Below are positions 1-8,985 of a DNA stretch of 64,000 nt, in pieces. The translations under genes were made by a program, and so were the position numbers. The DNA is taken from positions 18,670,001 through 18,734,000 of the forward strand of contig NC_089043.1 of assembly GCF_034140825.1 (NCBI RefSeq). The letters are read 5' to 3'. Below the pieces are notes generated by a model that saw only the letters and a list, made by a program, of their open reading frames with translations, did not search any database and was not told the origin of the DNA. Each line of letters begins with the position of its first letter. Within the stretch, counting starts at the first letter, position 1. Origin of the DNA: Oryza sativa Japonica Group. Its lineage: Eukaryota; Streptophyta; Magnoliopsida; Poales; Poaceae.

Positions 1-395
1 ATTACCTGCATAACAGCCACTTTGAAGGATTCATCCATCAACTTAAACTTGTCAGCTGGGGCGGCATCGAGGACAGCTTTAGCTGCTTTCTTGTAGGCAA
101 GTGAAGTTGCAGCAACTTTCTTCTCATCTCCTTGGGCCATCCCGAGAGCAGTTATGGCGAAGATTCTCCGCTTCCACGTGGCAGCTTCAACTTCATCCTT
201 TTTTGCTGGTGGGGCAGCAGCCACAACGGAGTCGGCGGCCTCGTTGATGGCCTGAGCTGCCTCATCCAAGCGCTTATCGACAGGGGCGAGGAGGGCCTTG
301 TTGAAGCTCTTCTCGACGGGGGCGTCGCATTCCACTTGCACTAACACGGCCGATGCCGCGATGGCTGCAAGGAGTAGGGCGACGGCTTTGGCCAT
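1..395 (-). CDS. Group 5/6 pollen-allergen-like secreted protein, copy 1 (cut by window edge)
   Basis: Minus-strand reading frame starting at the ATG complement 393-395. The window edge removes the stop and the last three residues. A hydrophobic stretch at residues 5-21 ending near Cys23 looks like a signal peptide, leaving about 111 mature residues rich in Ala, Lys, Asp and Glu, a pattern that predicts amphipathic helices. The C-terminal motif APADKFKLMDESF resembles the helix repeats of group 5/6 grass pollen allergens, and the mature size is close to Phl p 6. The family call is from memory of the pattern, without a search. One cysteine and one tryptophan (Trp74) are present. The molecular role is unknown. 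Confidence 0.85.
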   Translation of the reverse strand, partial: MAKAVALLLAAIAASAVLVQVECDAPVEKSFNKALLAPVDKRLDEAAQAINEAADSVVAAAPPAKKDEVEAATWKRRIFAITALGMAQGDEKKVAATSLAYKKAAKAVLDAAPADKFKLMDESFKVAVMQV

Positions 396-486
396 TGCTA
401 ATGAACTGGACAGGGATCTTTCAATGTTGGAAGATGTTGCTACAGCGTGCGGATTTGCTGTGTGAGTTTGTAGGGATCATCGGGGC

Positions 487-494
487 TTTAAATA
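487..494 (-). promoter_or_regulatory. TATA box of gene copy 1
   Basis: TATTTAAA on the minus strand, 92-99 bp upstream of the ATG, so transcription should start about 60-70 nt before the ATG. The same box sits at the same offset for copy 2 (2491-2498), copy 5 (8503-8510), copy 6 (32280-32287), copy 11 (45361-45368) and the other uninterrupted copies. Confidence 0.75.
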
Positions 495-549
495 GGGAAA
501 CATGTACCATGATAACCAAAGGCCAAGAGAGCTTCATGGTCCAAAATTG

Positions 550-565
550 ATTGGTTGCATGCATG
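550..565 (-). promoter_or_regulatory. CCAAT box plus RY element (CATGCATG) upstream of copy 1
   Basis: On the minus strand a CCAAT box (550-554) is 3 bp from the palindrome CATGCATG (558-565), about 60 bp upstream of the TATA box. A second TGCATGC lies near 593. CATGCATG is the core of the RY motif bound by B3-domain (ABI3/VP1, FUS3) factors in plants. The arrangement recurs in every array unit. That it sets tissue specificity is inference. Confidence 0.5.
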
Positions 566-916
566 TGTGCCAAGTGTTCGGTCCGCAGTGCATGCTATCT
601 CTTGTCCTGACTGAGCCTGCAGGATCCAAATCTGGACTTCCACAACCCCGATATGAAATTTATATGTACGCAAGATGTTAATGGCTTATAACACATTGTC
701 CGGTTGGCAATAGGTACGCGAATGAGCATGAACGACGTTTCGAGGGGTGTTGTCAAAGAAAAACAAAGGTAAGAACCACTTTGGCAACAAATTCGACAAG
801 GTCATCAGCGATTCTTATACGAGTCTACGCAACGGTCACTAAAGTTCCAATAGCATGTGAAGCTATAAACATATCATTCAGGTTCCTAGGCATCAAACTT
901 CGCCAATGTTACTTAG

Positions 917-1141
917 GGTGTGTTTGTGAGGAGGGGAAAAGAGAATATACGCAAAAAAGGGTGAGTCATCAGCGTATGATTAGTTGAGTGTTAATTATTT
1001 TATACCTTAAAAATGGATTAGTAGGATTTTTTAACCAACTTTTGTGTTGAATTGTCTTGCGAAAAACACACCGTTTAGCAGTTCGAGAAGCGTGCGCGCG
1101 GCGAACGAGGGATTTTTTTCTCCGGATGCCAAAAAGGCAGC
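917..1141. mobile_element. Putative MITE in each array spacer
   Basis: A 225-bp stretch flanked by CTTAG on both sides (912-916 and 1142-1146). Its ends read GGTGTGTTT and, inverted, GCTGCCTTT, an imperfect short inverted repeat. The interior (AACACACCG, then GAAGCGTGCGCGCGGCGAAC) resembles common rice non-autonomous DNA-transposon sequence. It recurs at the same offset in the other units (for example 2921, 4925, 6929), so it was in the ancestral unit before amplification. The copy in unit 5 is broken by the large LTR element at 8986. The family is not certain and the terminal repeats are weak. Confidence 0.45.
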
Positions 1142-1176
1142 CTTAGAGCGTATAGAGCAAACGAGAAGTAAATGTC

Positions 1177-1428
1177 GTGGACATCTATGGTGAATATGCC
1201 ACGTTACTCGCTAAGGGTTACGACGAAGCAGTCGTATTTGAGATAGGAAGTGCTTTGCACTTGGACAGCTCCGGGTATGATGCTCTTGTTCTAGTTTTAT
1301 CCGCTCATATGGTACTTATGGCGGAAAAAAAGACATGGCGGGTTGTCGTAAGTCCTAAAAAGAATTCGGATGAAAAAATCATGCCCGTTTTACTGAAGGG
1401 CACGCCGAATAGGGAGCTACGTACATAA
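1177..1428 (+). other. Unexplained 83-codon open frame in array spacer (repeated in units)
   Basis: Open frame on the strand opposite the allergen-like gene, beginning with GTG rather than ATG. It recurs at 3181, 5185, 7189, 30966, 32970, 34984, 36998, 39003 and 51281. Units near 44025, 49265 and 53285 lose the GTG, and the 51281 copy has a one-base insertion near its end. The segment YATLLAKGYDEAVVFEIGSA faintly recalls the strand-helix-strand pattern of Alba proteins, but the Lys-rich N-terminal strand is missing. Changes between units are mostly amino-acid replacing (Ser/Ala, Gly/Val). It may be a decayed exon carried along with the unit rather than a working gene. Confidence 0.25.
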
Positions 1429-1971
1429 ATATTTCTTTGGCTAACTCTTTGAATATGTCCAGCGGCTGAAACAAGGAGGCTAGCGCAGTTGTGCTATTGA
1501 TTCAAGGCGGTTTGCAACCTATCTAAATGCAAGATGCCTAGGAAGCGGGATATTTAACATGGAGGTTTTGGGCAAACCGAAAGGTCTCGTCACAAGTCCT
1601 ATGGTTATTTTATATGGAATCTCGGCAAATAACAGTCGCCCAACAACAGTCTTATATGTGTGCATATATCGAAGCGTTGATGCACGCAAGCTGGTCCGGT
1701 TTATGTAATTTCTTACATAAGATATTTTTACTCCATACTTTTGTTTAAAGAATCATTCAAAGGATTTCATGGAAAAGAAAAGTTCCGCCAAGTGCCAAGG
1801 ATCGACATTTTGAACTAGAAATGTTAGATGGCACCGGATTATTTTTTTTCCCCTGGTGCTCTTACAAATGGAGAGAATGGAATGAGTTGCACGACATTTA
1901 TTACATAAATAACCGTTGATACTCGGTACGTGTCCGATCGTCTACCAATGTCGGCGATGTAGTAGTAGACC

Positions 1972-1977
1972 TTTATT
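1972..1977 (-). terminator. Poly(A) signal of gene copy 2
   Basis: AATAAA on the minus strand, 18 nt beyond the stop codon of the 1995-2399 gene. The same hexamer lies at the same offset in other units. In the last partial unit (54091-54096) it is altered by one base. Confidence 0.6.
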
Positions 1978-1994
1978 GATGGTTGGCGTGTGGC

Positions 1995-2399
1995 TCATGA
2001 TGCGATTACCTGCATAACAGCCACTTTGAAGGATTCATCCATCAACTTAAACTTGTCAGCTGGGGCGGCATCGAGGACAGCTTTAGCTGCTTTCTTGTAG
2101 GCAAGTGAAGTTGCAGCAACTTTCTTCTCATCTCCTTGGGCCATCCCGAGAGCAGTTATGGCGAAGATTCTCCGCTTCCACGTGGCAGCTTCAACTTCAT
2201 CCTTTTTCGCTGGTGGGGCAGCAGCCACAACGGAGTCGGCGGCCTCGTTGATGGCCTGAGCTGCCTCATCCAAGCGCTTATCGACAGGGGCGAGGAGGGC
2301 CTTGTTGAAGCTCTTCTCGACGGGGGCGTCGCATTCCACTTGCACTAACACGGCCGATGCCGCGATGGCTGCAAGGAGTAGGGCGACGGCTTTGGCCAT
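1995..2399 (-). CDS. Group 5/6 pollen-allergen-like secreted protein, copy 2
   Basis: First complete copy: 134 codons, one exon, ATG at 2397-2399 and TGA at 1995-1997. Layout is signal peptide (about residues 1-23), a Lys/Asp/Ala helical middle (24-73), the WKRR motif at 74-77, then two further helical stretches ending in VIAS. The TATA box is at 2491-2498. The protein has the majority sequence and serves as the reference for the copies below. ATG choice is supported by the immediately following signal peptide and by the upstream TATA spacing. Confidence 0.88.
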   Translation of the reverse strand: MAKAVALLLAAIAASAVLVQVECDAPVEKSFNKALLAPVDKRLDEAAQAINEAADSVVAAAPPAKKDEVEAATWKRRIFAITALGMAQGDEKKVAATSLAYKKAAKAVLDAAPADKFKLMDESFKVAVMQVIAS

Positions 2400-3998
2400 T
2401 GCTAATGAACTGGACAGGGATCTTTCAATGTTGGAAGATGTTGCTACAGCGTGCGGATTTGCTGTGTGAGTTTGTAGGGATCATCGGGGCTTTAAATAGG
2501 GAAACATGTACCATGATAACCAAAGGCCAAGAGAGCTTCATGGTCCAAAATTGATTGGTTGCATGCATGTGTGCCAAGTGTTCGGTCCGCAGTGCATGCT
2601 ATCTCTTGTCCTGACTGAGCCTGCAGGATCCAAATCTGGACTTCCACAACCCCGATATGAAATTTATATGTACGCAAGATGTTAATGGCTTATAACACAT
2701 TGTCCGGTTGGCAATAGGTACGCGAATGAGCATGAACGACGTTTCGAGGGGTGTTGTCAAAGAAAAACAAAGGTAAGAACCACTTTGGCAACAAATTCGA
2801 CAAGGTCATCAGCGATTCTTATACGAGTCTACGCAACGGTCACTAAAGTTCCAATAGCATGTGAAGCTATAAACATATCATTCAGGTTCCTAGGCATCAA
2901 ACTTCGCCAATGTTACTTAGGGTGTGTTTGTGAGGAGGGGAAAAGAGAATATACGCAAAAAAGGGTGAGTCATCAGCGTATGATTAGTTGAGTGTTAATT
3001 ATTTTATACCTTAAAAATGGATTAGTAGGATTTTTTAACCAACTTTTGTGTTGAATTGTCTTGCGAAAAACACACCGTTTAGCAGTTCGAGAAGCGTGCG
3101 CGCGGCGAACGAGGGATTTTTTTCTCCGGATGCCAAAAAGGCAGCCTTAGAGCGTATAGAGCAAACGAGAAGTAAATGTCGTGGACATCTATGGTGAATA
3201 TGCCACGTTACTCGCTAAGGGTTACGACGAAGCAGTCGTATTTGAGATAGGAAGTGCTTTGCACTTGGACAGCTCCGGGTATGATGCTCTTGTTCTAGTT
3301 TTATCCGCTCATATGGTACTTATGGCGGAAAAAAAGACATGGCGGGTTGTCGTAAGTCCTAAAAAGAATTCGGATGAAAAAATCATGCCCGTTTTACTGA
3401 AGGGCACGCCGAATAGGGAGCTACGTACATAAATATTTCTTTGGCTAACTCTTTGAATATGTCCAGCGGCTGAAACAAGGAGGCTAGCGCAGTTGTGCTA
3501 TTGATTCAAGGCGGTTTGCAACCTATCTAAATGCAAGATGCCTAGGAAGCGGGATATTTAACATGGAGGTTTTGGGCAAACCGAAAGGTCTCGTCACAAG
3601 TCCTATGGTTATTTTATATGGAATCTCGGCAAATAACAGTCGCCCAACAACAGTCTTATATGTGTGCATATATCGAAGCGTTGATGCACGCAAGCTGGTC
3701 CGGTTTATGTAATTTCTTACATAAGATATTTTTACTCCATACTTTTGTTTAAAGAATCATTCAAAGGATTTCATGGAAAAGAAAAGTTCCGCCAAGTGCC
3801 AAGGATCGACATTTTGAACTAGAAATGTTAGATGGCACCGGATTATTTTTTTTCCCCTGGTGCTCTTACAAATGGAGAGAATGGAATGAGTTGCACGACA
3901 TTTATTACATAAATAACCGTTGATACTCGGTACGTGTCCGATCGTCTACCAATGTCGGCGATGTAGTAGTAGACCTTTATTGATGGTTGGCGTGTGGC

Positions 3999-4403
3999 TC
4001 ATGATGCGATTACCTGCATAACAGCCACTTTGAAGGATTCATCCATCAACTTAAACTTGTCAGCTGGGGCGGCATCGAAGACAGCTTTAGCTGCTTTCTT
4101 GTAGGCAAGTGAAGTTGCAGCAACTTTCTTCTCATCTCCTTGGGCCATCCCGAGAGCAGTTATGGCGAAGATTCTCCGCTTCCACGTGGCAGCTTCAACT
4201 TCATCCTTTTTCGCTGGTGGGGCAGCAGCCACAACGGAGTCGGCGGCCTCGTTGATGGCCTGAGCTGCCTCATCCAAGCGCTTATCGACAGGGGCGAGGA
4301 GGGCCTTGTTGAAGCTCTTCTCGACGGGGGCGTCGCATTCCACTTGCACTAACACGGCCGATGCCGCGATGGCTGCAAGGAGTAGGGCGACGGCTTTGGC
4401 CAT
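3999..4403 (-). CDS. Group 5/6 pollen-allergen-like secreted protein, copy 3
   Basis: Complete 134-codon copy. It differs from the reference protein at one residue, Leu109 to Phe, in the stretch before the APADKF motif. TATA box at 4495-4502. The promoter and 3' signal are the same as in its neighbours. Confidence 0.87.
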   Translation of the reverse strand: MAKAVALLLAAIAASAVLVQVECDAPVEKSFNKALLAPVDKRLDEAAQAINEAADSVVAAAPPAKKDEVEAATWKRRIFAITALGMAQGDEKKVAATSLAYKKAAKAVFDAAPADKFKLMDESFKVAVMQVIAS

Positions 4404-6002
4404 TGCTAATGAACTGGACAGGGATCTTTCAATGTTGGAAGATGTTGCTACAGCGTGCGGATTTGCTGTGTGAGTTTGTAGGGATCATCGGGGCTTTAAA
4501 TAGGGAAACATGTACCATGATAACCAAAGGCCAAGAGAGCTTCATGGTCCAAAATTGATTGGTTGCATGCATGTGTGCCAAGTGTTCGGTCCGCAGTGCA
4601 TGCTATCTCTTGTCCTGACTGAGCCTGCAGGATCCAAATCTGGACTTCCACAACCCCGATATGAAATTTATATGTACGCAAGATGTTAATGGCTTATAAC
4701 ACATTGTCCGGTTGGCAATAGGTACGCGAATGAGCATGAACGACGTTTCGAGGGGTGTTGTCAAAGAAAAACAAAGGTAAGAACCACTTTGGCAACAAAT
4801 TCGACAAGGTCATCAGCGATTCTTATACGAGTCTACGCAACGGTCACTAAAGTTCCAATAGCATGTGAAGCTATAAACATATCATTCAGGTTCCTAGGCA
4901 TCAAACTTCGCCAATGTTACTTAGGGTGTGTTTGTGAGGAGGGGAAAAGAGAATATACGCAAAAAAGGGTGAGTCATCAGCGTATGATTAGTTGAGTGTT
5001 AATTATTTTATACCTTAAAAATGGATTAGTAGGATTTTTTAACCAACTTTTGTGTTGAATTGTCTTGCGAAAAACACACCGTTTAGCAGTTCGAGAAGCG
5101 TGCGCGCGGCGAACGAGGGATTTTTTTCTCCGGATGCCAAAAAGGCAGCCTTAGAGCGTATAGAGCAAACGAGAAGTAAATGTCGTGGACATCTATGGTG
5201 AATATGCCACGTTACTCGCTAAGGGTTACGACGAAGCAGTCGTATTTGAGATAGGAAGTGCTTTGCACTTGGACAGCTCCGGGTATGATGCTCTTGTTCT
5301 AGTTTTAGCCGCTCATATGGTACTTATGGCGGAAAAAAAGACATGGCGGGTTGTCGTAAGTCCTAAAAAGAATTCGGATGAAAAAATCATGCCCGTTTTA
5401 CTGAAGGGCACGCCGAATAGGGAGCTACGTACATAAATATTTCTTTGGCTAACTCTTTGAATATGTCCAGCGGCTGAAACAAGGAGGCTAGCGCAGTTGT
5501 GCTATTGATTCAAGGCGGTTTGCAACCTATCTAAATGCAAGATGCCTAGGAAGCGGGATATTTAACATGGAGGTTTTGGGCAAACCGAAAGGTCTCGTCA
5601 CAAGTCCTATGGTTATTTTATATGGAATCTCGGCAAATAACAGTCGCCCAACAACAGTCTTATATGTGTGCATATATCGAAGCGTTGATGCACGCAAGCT
5701 GGTCCGGTTTATGTAATTTCTTACATAAGATATTTTTACTCCATACTTTTGTTTAAAGAATCATTCAAAGGATTTCATGGAAAAGAAAAGTTCCGCCAAG
5801 TGCCAAGGATCGACATTTTGAACTAGAAATGTTAGATGGCACCGGATTATTTTTTTTCCCCTGGTGCTCTTACAAATGGAGAGAATGGAATGAGTTGCAC
5901 GACATTTATTACATAAATAACCGTTGATACTCGGTACGTGTCCGATCGTCTACCAATGTCGGCGATGTAGTAGTAGACCTTTATTGATGGTTGGCGTGTG
6001 GC

Positions 6003-6407
6003 TCATGATGCGATTACCTGCATAACAGCCACTTTGAAGGATTCATCCATCAACTTAAACTTGTCAGCTGGGGCGGCATCGAGGACAGCTTTAGCTGCTT
6101 TCTTGTAGGCAAGTGAAGTTGCAGCAACTTTCTTCTCATCTCCTTGGGCCATCCCGAGAGCAGTTATGGCGAAGATTCTCCGCTTCCACGTGGCAGCTTC
6201 AACTTCATCCTTTTTTGCTGGTGGGGCAGCAGCCACAACGGAGTCGGCGGCCTCGTTGATGGCCTGAGCTGCCTCATCCAAGCGCTTATCGACAGGGGCG
6301 AGGAGGGCCTTGTTGAAGCTCTTCTCGACGGGGGCGTCGCATTCCACTTGCACTAACACGGCCGATGCCGCGATGGCTGCAAGGAGTAGGGCGACGGCTT
6401 TGGCCAT
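6003..6407 (-). CDS. Group 5/6 pollen-allergen-like secreted protein, copy 4
   Basis: Complete 134-codon copy, protein identical to the reference. TATA box at 6499-6506. A C-to-T change in the 5' leader (GCTATAGCG near 6451) is shared only with copy 5, marking these two as a most recent duplicate pair. Confidence 0.87.
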   Translation of the reverse strand: MAKAVALLLAAIAASAVLVQVECDAPVEKSFNKALLAPVDKRLDEAAQAINEAADSVVAAAPPAKKDEVEAATWKRRIFAITALGMAQGDEKKVAATSLAYKKAAKAVLDAAPADKFKLMDESFKVAVMQVIAS

Positions 6408-8006
6408 TGCTAATGAACTGGACAGGGATCTTTCAATGTTGGAAGATGTTGCTATAGCGTGCGGATTTGCTGTGTGAGTTTGTAGGGATCATCGGGGCTT
6501 TAAATAGGGAAACATGTACCATGATAACCAAAGGCCAAGAGAGCTTCATGGTCCAAAATTGATTGGTTGCATGCATGTGTGCCAAGTGTTCGGTCCGCAG
6601 TGCATGCTATCTCTTGTCCTGACTGAGCCTGCAGGATCCAAATCTGGACTTCCACAACCCCGATATGAAATTTATATGTACGCAAGATGTTAATGGCTTA
6701 TAACACATTGTCCGGTTGGCAATAGGTACGCGAATGAGCATGAACGACGTTTCGAGGGGTGTTGTCAAAGAAAAACAAAGGTAAGAACCACTTTGGCAAC
6801 AAATTCGACAAGGTCATCAGCGATTCTTATACGAGTCTACGCAACGGTCACTAAAGTTCCAATAGCATGTGAAGCTATAAACATATCATTCAGGTTCCTA
6901 GGCATCAAACTTCGCCAATGTTACTTAGGGTGTGTTTGTGAGGAGGGGAAAAGAGAATATACGCAAAAAAGGGTGAGTCATCAGCGTATGATTAGTTGAG
7001 TGTTAATTATTTTATACCTTAAAAATGGATTAGTAGGATTTTTTAACCAACTTTTGTGTTGAATTGTCTTGCGAAAAACACACCGTTTAGCAGTTCGAGA
7101 AGCGTGCGCGCGGCGAACGAGGGATTTTTTTCTCCGGATGCCAAAAAGGCAGCCTTAGAGCGTATAGAGCAAACGAGAAGTAAATGTCGTGGACATCTAT
7201 GGTGAATATGCCACGTTACTCGCTAAGGGTTACGACGAAGCAGTCGTATTTGAGATAGGAAGTGCTTTGCACTTGGACAGCTCCGGGTATGATGCTCTTG
7301 TTCTAGTTTTAGCCGCTCATATGGTACTTATGGCGGAAAAAAAGACATGGCGGGTTGTCGTAAGTCCTAAAAAGAATTCGGATGAAAAAATCATGCCCGT
7401 TTTACTGAAGGGCACGCCGAATAGGGAGCTACGTACATAAATATTTCTTTGGCTAACTCTTTGAATATGTCCAGCGGCTGAAACAAGGAGGCTAGCGCAG
7501 TTGTGCTATTGATTCAAGGCGGTTTGCAACCTATCTAAATGCAAGATGCCTAGGAAGCGGGATATTTAACATGGAGGTTTTGGGCAAACCGAAAGGTCTC
7601 GTCACAAGTCCTATGGTTATTTTATATGGAATCTCGGCAAATAACAGTCGCCCAACAACAGTCTTATATGTGTGCATATATCGAAGCGTTGATGCACGCA
7701 AGCTGGTCCGGTTTATGTAATTTCTTACATAAGATATTTTTACTCCATACTTTTGTTTAAAGAATCATTCAAAGGATTTCATGGAAAAGAAAAGTTCCGC
7801 CAAGTGCCAAGGATCGACATTTTGAACTAGAAATGTTAGATGGCACCGGATTATTTTTTTTCCCCTGGTGCTCTTACAAATGGAGAGAATGGAATGAGTT
7901 GCACGACATTTATTACATAAATAACCGTTGATACTCGGTACGTGTCCGATCGTCTACCAATGTCGGCGATGTAGTAGTAGACCTTTATTGATGGTTGGCG
8001 TGTGGC

Positions 8007-8411
8007 TCATGATGCGATTACCTGCATAACAGCCACTTTGAAGGATTCATCCATCAACTTAAACTTGTCAGCTGGGGCGGCATCGAGGACAGCTTTAGCT
8101 GCTTTCTTGTAGGCAAGTGAAGTTGCAGCAACTTTCTTCTCATCTCCTTGGGCCATCCCGAGAGCAGTTATGGCGAAGATTCTCCGCTTCCACGTGGCAG
8201 CTTCAACTTCATCCTTTTTTGCTGGTGGGGCAGCAGCCACAACGGAGTCGGCGGCCTCGTTGATGGCCTGAGCTGCCTCATCCAAGCGCTTATCGACAGG
8301 GGCGAGGAGGGCCTTGTTGAAGCTCTTCTCGACGGGGGCGTCGCATTCCACTTGCACTAACACGGCCGATGCCGCGATGGCTGCAAGGAGTAGGGCGACG
8401 GCTTTGGCCAT
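8007..8411 (-). CDS. Group 5/6 pollen-allergen-like secreted protein, copy 5
   Basis: Complete 134-codon copy, protein identical to the reference. TATA box at 8503-8510. The large LTR element begins 574 bp upstream of its ATG, so the core promoter and RY region remain native, but distal upstream DNA is now LTR sequence. Confidence 0.87.
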   Translation of the reverse strand: MAKAVALLLAAIAASAVLVQVECDAPVEKSFNKALLAPVDKRLDEAAQAINEAADSVVAAAPPAKKDEVEAATWKRRIFAITALGMAQGDEKKVAATSLAYKKAAKAVLDAAPADKFKLMDESFKVAVMQVIAS

Positions 8412-8980
8412 TGCTAATGAACTGGACAGGGATCTTTCAATGTTGGAAGATGTTGCTATAGCGTGCGGATTTGCTGTGTGAGTTTGTAGGGATCATCGGG
8501 GCTTTAAATAGGGAAACATGTACCATGATAACCAAAGGCCAAGAGAGCTTCATGGTCCAAAATTGATTGGTTGCATGCATGTGTGCCAAGTGTTCGGTCC
8601 GCAGTGCATGCTATCTCTTGTCCTGACTGAGCCTGCAGGATCCAAATCTGGACTTCCACAACCCCGATATGAAATTTATATGTACGCAAGATGTTAATGG
8701 CTTATAACACATTGTCCGGTTGGCAATAGGTACGCGAATGAGCATGAACGACGTTTCGAGGGGTGTTGTCAAAGAAAAACAAAGGTAAGAACCACTTTGG
8801 CAACAAATTCGACAAGGTCATCAGCGATTCTTATACGAGTCTACGCAACGGTCACTAAAGTTCCAATAGCATGTGAAGCTATAAACATATCATTCAGGTT
8901 CCTAGGCATCAAACTTCGCCAATGTTACTTAGGGTGTGTTTGTGAGGAGGGGAAAAGAGAATATACGCAAAAAAGGGTGA

Positions 8981-8985
8981 GTCAT
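8981..8985. repeat. Target-site duplication GTCAT (left) of the large LTR element
   Basis: GTCAT directly precedes the TGTCA terminus at 8986 and recurs at 30754-30758 right after the closing GACA. In the uninterrupted units GTCAT occurs once at this point, so this is a clean 5-bp duplication. Confidence 0.95.

Larger units (their letters stand above)
1..8985 (-). repeat. Tandem gene array, left block (units 1-5)
   Basis: Head-to-tail repeats with an exact 2004-bp period. Unit starts, taken at the gene stop codon, are before 1, then 1995, 3999, 6003 and 8007. Each unit holds one minus-strand secreted-protein gene, its promoter, a putative MITE and a spacer with an 83-codon plus-strand open frame. 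Units 1-5 differ at only a few sites per 2 kb. Unit 5 is interrupted at 8985/8986 by a large LTR element and resumes at 30759. Sites private to this side include GTCCTGAC near 616, GACGTTTCG near 734 and AGCTCC near 1267. The near identity points to recent unequal crossing-over or gene conversion. Confidence 0.97.

Noticed and set aside
132-344. Plus-strand 70-aa frame antisense to each gene copy
   Set aside because: Shadow frame of the minus-strand gene. It repeats only because the gene repeats, and has no promoter or signal of its own.
488-673. Minus-strand 61- to 105-aa frames over the gene promoters
   Set aside because: They cover the TATA, CCAAT and RY promoter region and change length between units. 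No recognisable domain.
781-987. Plus-strand 68-aa frame in each spacer
   Set aside because: It starts at TTG, runs into the putative MITE, and is conserved only as part of the repeat unit.
1142-1980. Spacer as organelle-derived (plastid or mitochondrial) DNA
   Set aside because: Considered because of the compact open frame, but I recognise no organelle gene in it.
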